Source of the DNA: Blasia pusilla
Taxonomy: Eukaryota; Marchantiophyta; Marchantiopsida; Blasiales
NCBI GenBank assembly: GCA_050084515.1
Contig: CM114273.1
Location: 30,814,001-30,878,000, forward strand
Direction of reading: 5' to 3'
Length of the DNA stretch: 64,000 nt
Positions 34,631-46,800 of this stretch are shown piece by piece. The notes under the pieces were generated by a model. That model searched no databases. It was not told where the DNA came from and saw only the letters and a program-made list of their open reading frames with translations. Positions within the stretch are counted from its first letter, which is position 1; every line of letters starts with the position of its first letter. The translations under genes were made by a program, and so were the position numbers.

Positions 34631-34935
34631 GTTTCTCTGACCCATCATTCTCTGGTGCAAGCGTCTCGCTCCACGCAGTCTGCATATGCTTAGTGTCTAA
34701 GTGTCGAAGCTCCTCAGTCAAGCCCCAAAGCGGCACCTCTCTTCCATGGACTGATGCGGCTATCATGAAACTCCTCTCCAAAGAAATGTCAAGAATAGGA
34801 GTATCCTCTGCATGGACATGTCCCTCAATCAGATCACTAGGCCAAGTGATAACACTGCTAAATGTTGCTAAGGTTGCCATCTCTTCTGGCCTTCGCTCCA
34901 TCACTGCACTTGTCAATCGAACGGGTAATGAGCTA
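34631..34935 (-). pseudogene. Region N-terminal to the methyltransferase, element B
   Basis: About 100 codons in the same frame as protease and methyltransferase, separated from protease by one stop (34,938-34,940). The sequence (ERSFMIAASVHGREVPLWGL and a Gly/Ser/Pro-containing stretch before motif I) has no recognised domain. It may be a spacer or part of a larger N-terminal extension of the enzyme. Confidence 0.6.
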
Positions 34936-34937
34936 AG

Positions 34938-35490
34938 TCACCCATCACCTAACTGCCATCCTGGTCTATAGGACGCTGAATTCTCCCAGTAATCTAGGGA
35001 AAATCCCATTGAGTATAACACTACTCCACCAACCAAGACGTCGTAGGACTCTACATCACTCACTATCGCCTTGGCTCGCACCACGGACTCATCTGTAGGA
35101 TGTCTCGAACGAATCCTCACCACGACCTCCTGTCGGGTGATATACTGTGGGTACTCGCTCCACCCAAGGATCTCTTTATCCGGAATGGACAATGTCCACA
35201 TCGGCTCTCGTCAAGCCCAATCCTCTGAATGACGCTTTCCCCAACATCAGGGGTTGCGCTCCTAAATCCAACAAGATGCGATGTGGACTAAAAACTCTAC
35301 CTCTGGGACTCACCCAGTGGAAGACCTCTCCTCGGTTATCAAGAAACAAAACACCAAGAGAAGGCATGGCATGCTCTATCGCGGATCTAGCGGGCATCTG
35401 CGCCATCCCAATAGCCGCAACCTGCCATGAATCTGATGTGGACGGCCTGATCATCTGCTCCAAGGGCAGGTCCATCACCTCCTTTGCAAT
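34938..35490 (-). pseudogene. Aspartic protease of element B
   Basis: It processes the polyprotein. The minus strand reads RILLDLGAQPLMLGKA, the retropepsin active-site block; the catalytic Asp is at 35,266-35,268, and the second position is Leu (D-L-G-A) instead of Ser or Thr. After a frameshift near 35,195 the domain continues as IPDKEILGW, TRQEVVVRIR, SYDVLVGGVVLY and YRPGWQLGDG. The I/V-L-V-G-G block corresponds to the conserved I-L-G-x-D region. It is in frame with the methyltransferase apart from one stop. Confidence 0.75.
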
Positions 35491-36186
35491 CACCTCTGAA
35501 CGTGATGCAGGAACTCCAACTCCACGCTCATATAGTGTACCGGCCAGCCGAAAACCTCGGTGGGCGTACCTCCCAACGTCATAACATCGGAAGCAGAAAA
35601 TAAAGGAGCGCGGTACACAACGGTGGCCGCCCCCAACAACGTACTCAACACATGCCCCTCTCGAGCATCATCAATAAGAGTCGTCACACTTCGCTTCTCC
35701 CATTGCCCTCCGTGCCTACACACCAAAAACATCACCAACTCTCTAGGAACTCTAATTTGGACCCATCGATGGGGTCCTCATTGCTTTGGACAACGTGAAA
35801 GACTGAGGAAGCCTAGTGTGTTTTCTGGCTTCCCCTCGCTTTGGATCCAACTCTGCGGGTGCTCCACACATCATAACTGCGGCGGCCTCCATCTGGGCAA
35901 CCCCGCACATCCAACCAAGATCCTCCATATCTCTGGCTGCTCCATATGATGTCGATGCCATGACTGGAATCATGTAACCTCAATGCCATAGCGGCAATCT
36001 CCTCCTGTAGCTGCCGTATCTAAGCAGCCATCCCAGGCTCACGTCCGACGTCTCCCTCGACGCGTCTAGGTGGTGGGACTCTACCTCCTCCATGGACAGC
36101 TCTACCACCCTCTCGGGCAACTCGAGCTCCTCGTCCCCCAACAAGACCACCTGGTGCACGATCGCTAGCCCACCCGGACAGGCTAC
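35491..36186 (-). pseudogene. Spacer between gag and protease, element B
   Basis: Two frames (35,752-35,973 and 35,490-35,738) read as protein related to the element but without a recognised domain. They may be the N-terminal part of pol. Confidence 0.45.
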
Positions 36187-37230
36187 TCACTTTGGTGCCC
36201 TCTCTGGCCCTCGGTTCTGACGTAACTCAGGGTGTAAACTGAAACACTTGACGCGTGTATGACCATACCTCTGACAATAGTCACACTGATAACCTCCTGG
36301 TGCAGCACCATCTCCTCCTTCATGCTAAGGCACACGTCCATGACCTTGACAAATGCAATCGTACTGATGATGGGCTCCACCACATGACCAACAAGTAATC
36401 GTACGTAGCAACTTCTGAGCCGCATATGAAGGCGCAGGTCTCTATGGCATGGCCTCCCTGAGCTTGTGGTGCCACAATCAACCTATCTCGAAGTCCACGT
36501 TGCTACACTAGTGGTGCAGACAATCGTGACTGCTCTCGCCCATAACCCATAGTGGCTACGCTCTCCTCTGCCATGTTGCGCTCAATGTTCTCGGTGGTTC
36601 AAAAACATCTCTTAATGTAGGGGAGGTGTTCATAAGAAGCCCCCCCTCCCGCATCCGTGTCCATAGGATCCGGTCCAGCATCGCATACCATGATTGGATA
36701 GCCTGAGCCTCTATCACCCCCTGAGTGACGTTGATCAATTGGCGCAAGCGAGTGTAAGCCTCACGCAAACTCTCACTCGGGCGCCTCTGGATGCTCTGCA
36801 ACTTCTCCGTCCCTACCTCTTGGTAGCTCGCCCTCAACTCAGCAAAGAACTCAACCACGGGGTTGAACTTGGGACGAACCCGACTAGATGGTGCAACTGC
36901 TCCAGTGCGAGTAACCCCTCCTAAAACATCAGTAGTGGAAGATGAAGTAGCCTCTCTTGACTCCTCCTCCTCATCTGGGAACGGCTCCGTTCATGACACA
37001 TAGTGTGGGTCATAGTAGAGTCGCCATGCCTCAATCTCCGGGGCATATTTGTGGGAGAACTCATGGTAATCGTCCATGGGCGCCCCCTCTAAATGTTGGA
37101 ATATACTATTCCATGCTGTAAACAGGTTGAGCTCTCTAGAGTTCCTAGCCCGTTGTGAGTCACACCAACTCCGCAATGAAGTCGTATAGCTCAATGGTGC
37201 CTACGTGGTCCTCTACCCTGGTCGTCCATC
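36187..37230 (-). pseudogene. Gag of element B with two CCHC zinc knuckles
   Basis: Gag packages element RNA into particles. The minus strand begins near 37,194 with an acidic/aromatic segment (AWNSIFQHLEGAPMDDYHEF), followed at 36,858-36,700 by the gag core (LQSIQRRPSESLREAYTRLR). Then come two knuckles: CWSCGGAHHQYDC at about 36,375-36,415 (spacing slightly off) and CDYCQRYGHTRVKC at about 36,246-36,290, a perfect C-x2-C-x4-H-x4-C. The frame ends with TGA at 36,187. A stop separates the knuckles and several frameshifts lie upstream. Confidence 0.85.
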
Positions 37231-39171
37231 TCGTACGCCCAACTGGTAGGACCACTCAATGTGTATAGTGGATCACTAACACACTCCTCTACACGTTCCC
37301 CCTCGTTTGAGGACGACATAGAAGGAGATTGAGGTGGTCTCTCACATGGAGACCCTCGAAACCTCACGACACTTCGGGTAAACCCTCTAGAGCTACTCTC
37401 AAATCCACTACCTCGCCTCTCAAAATCCTAAAAGGACGCTGTGATGGCCCTCATGCCCCTCTCACACAATCACTTTGAATCTCACGAGTAATCCCTCAAT
37501 CACTCAAACTAAACATGGAGCACTCAATCTTCACTCTCTCACTCAGATGTGTGCTCTACGGCAACAAGCAGCGTGGTGCGGCAAATCAACCGATCTATCG
37601 TCTCATCGACAAACCATCCTCAACTCTGGACATCCCACACAGGTCTATGTCCCCTAAACTCATACATCATCGATGCTCCTAGCATCAAAACGAAACCCAA
37701 TATCCCAAATAACTTCCCAATATCCGGAAATCCCTCACACGTGCAGGGTAAGAGACCATAATGGAAAACCTGAAAATAATGTCGATGTCGCTTCTCGGCA
37801 ACTGCAAATCTCGACCCTAACTCGGTCGTGAAGACAACTCCTCCAATCAGCAAGTCGTACTCCTATCGTACTGACGTTGCTCAAACCTCCTCAACGTGCA
37901 GTGCAGGTCGAGCAATCCGGTGCGACACTGGCGGCACGGAACGGCTACAAATGGCACGGCACCCGGGACTGGGACGCGGCACGGAACGGCTACAAATGGC
38001 ACGGGAACTCCGGAATGGGCGCGGAACTCCGCGGCATACACTCTTCAATCACCAATTCACACGCTCTGCTCTTTAGTGCAGGAGCGGATCTGCGATCGAG
38101 AGCGTGCGATGCGGCCACGAGCGGCACGGCGCAACAATCGGCGGCGCGTTGCGGCTACGGGCGTCACGGCACGGTACTCGATGGTCGTCGAGCGGCTACC
38201 AATCACAACATAGCAACATGAAATGAAAACTCAAACACCATAACCCGGGGTCACCTTCCATCATTGGTTGATGACAAAACTACGATGACGGTGGCGGCCA
38301 AACCAAAGTACATGGTAGCGGCGCAAGTCAGAGAATCAACTTTGGTCGTGGAAGACTCTCCACTCCGTAATGGCAGCAATGGGAACCAAAGGATGGAAAA
38401 CGGACAAACGCGGCTCTAAGCAGCGCTAGGCAACGGCAACGGCCCACGGTGGACGGTTAACCGTTGATGGTGACGGCCGACCTTTGAAGGTGACGGTTGA
38501 CGATGACGGTTGACCATTGATGGTGATGGTGATGGTTGACCATTGAAGGTGAGGGTCGAAAATCAATGGCAGACCGTTGAGGGTGACTATGACGGCGACG
38601 GCCGCCGCCAGCGCACCGGCTGATTTAGGGTTTGAAAAATTTAACACTAAAAATTGCCTAGCAATGGCAGTTTTGCAAGATTGACCATTACTTTTTGCTC
38701 CCACATCAAAATTGCACACTATTTATTGCACAGCGTGCACAAATTCACGATCTACACGAACGTCAAAAAATATTTGGAATCAAACATTCCAGTAAAAACT
38801 GAGAGGGACTGTCGTAAAGCTAAATGTCTTTTTCTCCTACACAAAATTTGGCAGCGCTTCCGCGCTGATTTCTCCCAAAGAAAGTGTAAAACATGTGAGA
38901 ACACAAATCAGCAAGGTACATGGTGCTCCCAAGAGCACCGGCATGGGGCAACCCACCCCCATACTCAATCCCTATCAAAAATTGGGCAGCGCTTCTGTGC
39001 GCCAATTTTCCACACGAAAAATAGGCAAAAGAAACATCACAAGTAAGCGGCTCTTGCTCTGGTGAGGACTCCCATGAACCTCTGAACGGGGAATACGATC
39101 CCCAACCTGCAAAACCAGCGAGTGACCAGCGAGCTGCCCCATGAAGCTCTTTCACTCACTCATTCTCTCTT
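37231..39171 (-). other. 5' leader of element B with minisatellite-like segments
   Basis: This is the untranslated leader between the 5' LTR and gag. At about 37,930-38,010 ACGGAACGGCTACAAATGGC is repeated within 60 bases. At 38,430-38,610 degenerate units related to GGTGACGGTTGACCATTGA form a minisatellite. At 38,845-38,870 and 38,980-39,005 AAATTTGGCAGCGCTTCCG and AAATTGGGCAGCGCTTCTG are direct repeats. No sequence next to the LTR matches the common initiator-tRNA primer site. Confidence 0.6.
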
Positions 39172-39691
39172 TGTAAAATAAGATCCAATCTCTCTCACAA
39201 CACCATAGTTCTCACATGTGTGCACTCTCACATGTCTCTCTCAATGTCAAACCAAACCCACTCTCCTAATGAGAGGCTCAGGTTACACACACAAGGCAAG
39301 CAACACCATAGCTCCGCCGCCTCATGCCAAGAGGTTCAACAAAGAGAGAATGAGCTCTCAAGCTCTCTCTCCTTAAGGTATACCCCTCCCCTCTCCCAAG
39401 CTCTCTCCATGGTAATCTATGCTCCCAAGTCATCTCCTTGGCTCTTGACCTGATGTAGGAGATCAATGGTCACTTACCAAAAATAGAAAGTTGATCATAT
39501 ACTCAAAATGGTACTTACCTAAAATAGTAAGTTCCTCAATATGACTCCAAATGAACCGAAACAAAAGGGAAACCTGCTCTCTTAGGTTTCCTAGGGCCTC
39601 AGCATGTCATCCTAGACCTACTCAGCCTATCCTCCACTACTCAGAAAGGTGCTCTACTAGATCTCACGGATCTATCCTAAAAGACGTGACA
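39172..39691 (-). repeat. 5' LTR of element B
   Basis: It begins TGTAAAATAAGATCCAATC and ends CTAAAAGACGTGACA. It aligns with 28,899-29,400 throughout but lacks the block X that begins the left LTR. Confidence 0.88.
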
Positions 39692-41159
39692 CTCCTAACA
39701 ACAAACATCTCTAAGTTTGACAATTATCCTCTCACATAGCCTCCTATTGTGGCACTTATCCCATTGAAGTAATTTAGAACGAACAAGTGTACCAATGGTA
39801 CTTATCATTAATCCATGCCAACGGCATGGTTATGGGTAAAACTATTAAATTTGACGGCCTAAAAATAACTACAACAAAGTGCAACTTTCATCACAATTTT
39901 GAACTTTGATGCCCATTTTGGTCTTGTGAAACAAAATACAATTTGAAAACAAAGTTCAGATTTTAGACGTGTGGCCCCTTTTGGGAGTCCAATAAAATTA
40001 GGGAAGTACCATATTCCTGTTGATGGTTACTTAAATAGTTTCTAATACTTTCTAATTTTTGAAATAATTAAAGTTAACACTTTTGATTATTGTCGCGGCA
40101 ACAACATCTCGCAATATTCTAATTTTGACATTTGAATTCTCTTAGAAGTTGAAGCTAGGGAGAAGATAAGTTCTTTTTGATTTTTTTCAACAACCTTGGC
40201 GGGTTGCCTTTCTCGTGAAATTGTATAATATTCATTGGTAATCACACTTAGAGTAATTACCGTAAGATCGTGGGCGGAAACAACCATCATCTATGACTAT
40301 TAGTCCTACTCACTTTCGGGTTACAGACACGTCATGTTTGTCCCCGTTTGGACCTAGTTTGGTATATCGTTTCTCCAAAAATCACTTCGAAAAAGGATTT
40401 TTTTTTTTTTGGTCTTTTGGATGATATTAAAATTTAAATAATTTTAGCTTAAAAAGATATATCATGAAATAAGTCTTGGATGGGGATTATAGTTGCACAA
40501 AAACGGAAAAGTATGTCCCTAGGACGAACAAGTGTGGACATGACCACGGACGTAGATTGCAAGAGATGGGGCCCATACTTAAAGCTTGTGGTGGACGGGG
40601 AGGACGGGCAGGGCAACAAAGGAGAAGGGAGTGGAGGGGGGGGAAGGAAGAAACGAGAAAGTGGGGAACATGGAGGCAAGTAGGGGGATGTGAAGGAAGA
40701 TAAAGGTGGGGCCCACATGGACAAGTCCTTTCATAGGACGGACGTAAGACTTAATCCACAGACATGGACATTGTCCACATGCTACCTTGGAAGAGATTCA
40801 AATTCCTTCCATCCTAGAACTTGTGTCTTGTGGGAGAGAAATCAATATCTATAGACTCAAGATGGAGTTTTCTCACATAGATTTCCTAAAAAATACTTTT
40901 GTCACCTTAGCTTAATGGGGTCATATAGAGACATTCAAACATGAGCTACATGGATTCATCCACATACTAGTCCTAACTAGTCCCTATTAGTAGTGTGTTA
41001 TTCATCTACAACCCAAGATTAAAATGATTTTACCACAATTAGAAACCGCGATGAATAGATTCAAATTACGAATCTTGTCGACTTTACCGATGTGGCTATA
41101 TGTGTTGGAATCTACATGAACTGATTTTTTCTCACACCAGTTAGGATGCACGAAAATGT
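39692..41159. other. Intergenic, nothing recognised
   Basis: AT-rich sequence with a purine-rich tract (about 40,610-40,700, GGAGGGGGGGAAGGAAG) that produces low-complexity ORFs on both strands. No gene. Confidence 0.45.
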
Positions 41160-42010
41160 TTGTTTTGATAATTTAGAATTTCAATTCAAAATATAAGTGT
41201 AATTTCCATTTTCTTAAATCTTAAACGAATTGTAAAATTTCACTTTTAAAATAATTCTACTCCTCAATTACTTTAAATAATTACTAACTCCCTTAAATAA
41301 TTTCACTCCTCCATAAAATTTTAAACAATACCTACTTTTTCCCTTCCACTCTTCCCAGCAAAATAATATCCACTTGCTAAATTATTAGTTAGTTTTGATT
41401 AATGAAATCCTTTCTCTTTTCCATTTAAATTAATTTTCCTTTCCTAAAATATCAAATGTGAGTTACCATGATTAATTTTTTGAAAAAATAAATATATAAG
41501 TTCTATTTTCTTAAATCTTAGAAGAGTGATAGCATTCCAATCTTCAAAATAATTCCCCTCCTTAATACCACACTCTCCTAAATAATTCCACTCTTCCATA
41601 TTAGGACCCCTAAGTGGACTCCTTCTCAATTAAAATTCATTTTCCCTTCCCATCAAGTATTAATAACAAGAAAATTTGATAAATATTTTGCTATTTTTTC
41701 TAAGTTTCCCACTCCTTTGTCCCATTGTACATCTAGATCATCCATTATAATATACTAGCATCTTGATCTTGCCCCTAACTTTTTTTTTAATTCTTTTTGT
41801 TATCACTTAATTAAATGCTCTTATACACATGTCAGTGAGGCAAGATTAAAAAAGTTTAAGGCTTCCCAAATCCCAAATCCAGTCTTCCTTTAATAATATA
41901 AGTAAATAAATTTAACTAGTTATTAATAAAAACATGACTGGGACATAAAATCAAATTACTCTTTTTTTTCTTACTATCCCACTATTTTGTATATATATAC
42001 AGGGTCGCCT
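41160..42010 (-). repeat. AT-rich dispersed repeat R, copy 3 (inverted)
   Basis: The reverse complement matches copy 2 block by block, for example CCCACTCCTTTGTCCCATTG at about 41,708 and CTTACTATCCCACTATTTTG at about 41,970. Copy 3 carries an extra segment at about 41,756-41,950, starting TACTAGCATCTTGATCTTGC and ending AATAATATAAG, that looks like an insertion. Confidence 0.75.
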
Positions 42011-43276
42011 TTTGCGCTCATTTTGCAAACTACTCGATACTAACTACCATCTATCTAGTGTGAACCCGTGAAGTGTCTATCTAGAGTAAACTCGTATCTA
42101 TACTAGATAGCCGTACATTCCGGACCGAATTGTTTGAATCTTCACATCGTCATCTAGTCGTAACTCTTGCGCACCGCGATGAGAGGGAGAACCGGCGACC
42201 GAGGGTAGTTCACGAGGCCCGGCACCTGTCACAGTTTAGTATAATCACCAATTGCGTGGGCGACGATCCGAGTTGAGAGTCACCTCGGAATCCAGGAACT
42301 GTGCTGAGCATTTTGGGGTTCAAACGTACCGTGCGTGTTCCGGGAGGGAGGAGCTGTGGACGACTGTAATGATTTTAGATGAGAGTGTTAGTTTCAATAT
42401 CAGGGGAAGCTCATCTTGGAGTAAATCGCATGAAGGAATTGAGAATGTCGAAGTTCCGAAGCATGAGTGACTGGCACTCCAAGATCGATGACCGCCGAGT
42501 TTGGCCTCATAAAATGAGATACCGAAGGTTCTCTCGAGATAATGAAGCGTCTCCACTGGCTGTTCGCTAGATTATGACAGAAACGTGAAGAAAGAAACAC
42601 TTCAAGGATTTTATGTCTGCCCAAAGAATTGTTAAAGCTTGCAGAGTTTTCGAAGAGATCGACTAATCATGGCTAATGATCACCGCAGTTGCTAGGAAAA
42701 GTTCGTCGGAAACCGAGAGGTCTTCCAAGATCTAAGAATGGTTTAAGTTGCATGTGATGGAATCCTTCAGAAGGATGAAAAAACGACGCGGAAAACACGA
42801 CGGATTGGGTCCTTAAAACGCAAAAATCCATACGGGGACACGAATTCCTAAGGAAGGTCATTTCAAGGCCACTGATCATCGGAAAGTCTGGGTTCGAGAC
42901 ATCGACTATCTTCCACGGAGGTGGACTTGTTTCCAATACTGTGCGATGCAGTATGAGAAACATCACTGACAGGAAACTCGAAGAAATTGCGTTGTATCCG
43001 TCGACAAATTGTATTTCATGCGGGTAAACGATCAAGGCCAAAATCAACGGTTTATTTAATAAATGTTGAACTAGTCTTTCCATGAAGACTGCTCGTCGAT
43101 ATTTCTACGCATCTGATGAGATAGCTTAGAAAATTTCACACCTCAGGCGCTCTGGCATCAGATTCTTCTCTTTCTTGCGAATTTCAGGTGAACAATGGAA
43201 CAACCATGAGACACAAGCTTAGTGCAAATCGTGAATTGAAGCGAGAGAGCAGAAGACTTGTTGATAGTGTCATTCG
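42011..43276 (+). other. Upstream region of the ATPase gene
   Basis: GC-richer than the repeats. A good splice-acceptor-like site (TTGCGAATTTCAG, ending about 43,188) precedes the start codon by about 90 bases, so the first coding exon may begin there with an untranslated upstream exon. No reliable TATA box is assigned. Confidence 0.4.
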
Positions 43277-43849
43277 ATGACGGAGGCTGAATGTCACAAC
43301 GCGAATATGAGTGGCGGATTTCCTTTCCAGAGAAGTAAGTTGTTTGTGAGGCACTATGCTAAAAATCTGTACGTTGGAAATGAAGAGGAGGACTGGTTAT
43401 TTCAAGACACGAGCATGGTGGATCGTCCCACCGCATCAATCCCACCATTGCCCGGTCAGACTTCTCACCAAGATACAGAGCAAGGGCTAAACACGGAGAG
43501 TTCAAGAAACACGGGATCTTCAAGGGAAATGTCCACATTGGATGAGGATGATCAGATACTCGAGATAAAGTCTGCGAAATTTTATCGATGGTCGCTTCTC
43601 AAAGAATTATTGTTCATAATCAGCTGTGTTGTGACGGGAGGAATCACAATAGTGGTCTGTTCAACATGGCCTCGAGTCTATGCGAGGCTGCGATTTGTTG
43701 AAGTGAAGCAGAATGACGAGGCGGCAGAGCGTGTACTGGTGGAAAGCATGGACGGAATTCTAACACTAGCTCACATTCAGTGGATCCGTACAAAAGATTC
43801 TGATAAGAGTTGGATATCTGCTGGCAGAGCTCGGTTTTTCTCAGACGAG
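43277..43849 (+). CDS. ATPase exon 1: N-terminus and first hydrophobic segment
   Basis: 191 codons ending in phase 0 before GTATTG. Residues 1-100 are polar and Ser/Thr-rich. Then YRWSLLKELLFIISCVVTGG starts the P5-specific membrane segment, followed by WPRVYARLRFVEV. Confidence 0.85.
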
Positions 43850-46800
43850 GTATTGAAGCAACAAAGTGAAGTAGGAGAGATCAATGGATGCTATAATTAG
43901 TTGAAGGCGGTTACACCAACAAACTCAATGGATTGGATCGCATGAACATTACAAATCATAGTTTAGGAATTGAAAATTCTTGCAAACAAACATCGAGTAG
44001 ATTTGGAGTTTAAGTCGTCTGTTCTGGCAGTCCATCACGAGCAGGCCTCGTATGTTTGTCTGGCGTGAAGAACGCTTCTGGTACAATTTCCAAAGGGTAG
44101 CTGGACTCGGAGACGCTTTAATACGGATGTCACCTATCCAGAGTTGCACGCTATGGCAACGAATTGTGCACTGAAGGAGATCGGTCATGATCCTGAAGAA
44201 AGTATGTCTTCTCAACTTGTTCTCGTGCGGCATTAAATGTTGCTATTAATTTTCTGGAGTTTGTTGGGCCCGAAAAATGCTTCCAAGAATGAGACCGATA
44301 AGGTTGCATCTATTGTTTGTGACAGTGACGAAGTCTGATTCACGAGAAAGGCGTAGTTTGGTCTATGGACAGAATCAACTAAACGTCAACGTGCCAAATC
44401 TATGGTAAACTCTTGTATGTACTCGTCCGAACAATTATTTCTGTTCCGACACCTGCACTTTGACTGCGTGAATGGTTTTAATATTTTGGTTTGGTGTTGT
44501 TATGTACAGGCGCCTGCTGTTGATCGAGGTTTTCAAACCATTTTTTCTATTTCAGGTTTTCTCAATAGTCTTTTGGATTTGTTCGTCATATCAGATATAC
44601 GCCTACGTTATATTAGCCCTGACAATTGTAACAGTTTTGTACAACGTGGTTGAGACTCGTCAGAACTTACTTGCTGTCAAGAAGCTGGCTGCTTCTGAAT
44701 GTGACTTGAAAAGGCTGACCCTGGTGGCAGATAACACAGCTGAACTTCGGCTTAGACCAGTTTTGGTTTCTTCTTCCGAATTACTACCGGGAGACATTGT
44801 GCAGATTGAAGCAGGAATGGTTTTTCCATGTGATCTTGTCCTGCTTGTTGGGCAATGCATAGTCAATGAGTCCATGCTTACCGGAGAAAGTGCCCCCGTG
44901 CCTAAGACACCTCTACCACTGGGACTCTCGGCATTTGGCCAGGTACTCCCACATTTTTGTTTTTCTCGAAAATCCCTTAAGCTGGACACCTCAACGTGTG
45001 TTCGAACTTTTATGAACTGACAGAGTGCTCTGAGTGTGATACAGATGTTTCGAACCCAGTCAGAGCGTGATGGAAGATATAAGTTATTGTGTGGGACTAC
45101 AGCTATTCAAGTCAAGAGCTCATCTAATCCACACACATCGTTTTCTAGCTTTGAACTCGACAATATGGAACAGCCTGCTTCTATTTGGCAGTTTATCGCC
45201 CCACAACCATTAACCATGGACCCTCTCGCAGCCAAGGTGCATTTTGTGACCAAAGCCTATGCCGAGATATAGGATTTTGGGTTTACTTCATATTAGTAAG
45301 ACATTCTAAATTGACTTGGCAATAGATTCTTACAATGAGCGGTTGGTTGATCAGGAGGAAGCTACCCCAGTTGCAGCCATGGTGATAAGTACAGCATATG
45401 GGACAGCTAAGGGACAGCTTATTCGAGCCATTCTTTTTCCCAAACCTTCCAAATACGACTTTGAGCGGAAACTTTATTACTTTCTTGCGAATCTGGGCAT
45501 ATATTTGGTTTTGGTTTGTGCTGTTACAATCTTTTGGCAAGCTGGCAGGGTAAGTAGGCAGATAGGATTGTGCTTCTCTTTCGTAAAGCCAACTCATCCT
45601 TCATTGTAGCTTCCCCCTGACTCAGAATTTGAAACAGTACCTTTAGCAAGGTTCATGAATTATGAAATGTAGACAACTTCTGTGCTTGAAAAATATTCGA
45701 TTTCACCTGCGTGCAGCTTTAACTTGACAGTCGATAACACTGTCCGAGTGGATATTGAATTGCTAAGTATGAGTCTTACAGTTCATCTGTTTAATGAGTT
45801 TTTGGTTGTGCGGTGGGTTTGCAGGAGTCGAAAACTGACATCCTAAAAAATTGCATCAATCTTATTACCATCGCTGTTCCACCAGCGCTACCCCTGGCTC
45901 TTTCAATCGGTTTATCGGTATCGTTTACACGTCTACAAGGAAAAGGCATATACTGTATCAATCCAAACCGCATAGTCAACGCCGGTCGTGTTAATACTTT
46001 GTGCTTCGACAAAACTGGCACCCTCACCGAGGATGGCTTGAGTCTCAGAGGGGTACTTCCAATTATCTCCGAAAAGCATCAAAGTGGTCCTGCATCTGTC
46101 AAGTGTGGGAAATTGGAAGAGGATCTCCAGGCCCTATATCTACAGGGGAACCAAGTAAGGATTCTTTGCAGGCTATCGTTCTCAAGTGTAGCATCATTTT
46201 TCCTGCACCTTCACAGGATAAAAATTTTTAGAACCTCCATGATTATCTGCAAGCAGTTACTGCTTTCTACGTTGTTTGGGCAAATTTGATCGAGTCTTTG
46301 AACTGCAGGCTCTGTTATCTGTGCAAGGGGATCCATCAGATGATAAAACAGCTCTTTCCTGTCTTGGGTTATTTTACACTTTGGCAGCGTGTCACAGTAT
46401 CTCGCTTATGGATCAAGGCGCAACTCGACCACACTGGGGAATCGGTGAGGAATCAAACGATGAGCTTGCCCAGAAAAGGCCAGGGTGGAAGGAGAGGCTT
46501 TGCAAGGTTTGTAGGACATCGGAATCTAGAAGTTTGTACACCAAACAGGGAGGACTTGATTCGTCAGACTGCACGGAAAAGGAGAAAGCAGATATAAAAC
46601 CTACAAATCACTTCATTGGAGACCCCCTCGAGATTCAAATGTTTACCAGGACAGGTCTTATTCGAGTTCATATTCGTTCATGTGTTACTGGCCTCTGGTT
46701 GTCCAGGATCAAATTCACAGTTTTGATGTTTCTATCCGATAGACTTGATAACAACCTTTATACCAAGTAATGTAAGGTCTTGGATTTACTTCCATGGTAT

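Larger units (their letters stand above)
28789..39691 (-). mobile_element. Ty3/gypsy LTR retrotransposon B with encoded C5 DNA methyltransferase and PHD finger
   Basis: Nearly full-length element on the minus strand, 5' LTR at the right. Order of coding: gag with two CCHC knuckles, protease, cytosine DNA methyltransferase, reverse transcriptase, integrase, PHD finger. Frame relations are informative: the protease C-terminal part and the methyltransferase motifs I-VI share one frame (35,201 to 34,035), and the methyltransferase C-terminal part shares its frame with reverse transcriptase, as expected of one polyprotein broken by one frameshift. Defects: several stops, frameshifts near 35,195 and 34,040, loss of RNase H, and a nested solo LTR. 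The two LTRs differ at many positions, so the insertion is old. Confidence 0.93.

Noticed and set aside
40449-40724. Proline/serine-rich minus-strand ORF and its glycine-rich plus-strand counterpart
   Set aside because: Both result from a purine-rich tract; low complexity with no signature.
41985-42000. TATATATATA as promoter of the ATPase gene
   Set aside because: It belongs to repeat R copy 3 and lies about 1.3 kb before the start codon; no evidence for promoter use.
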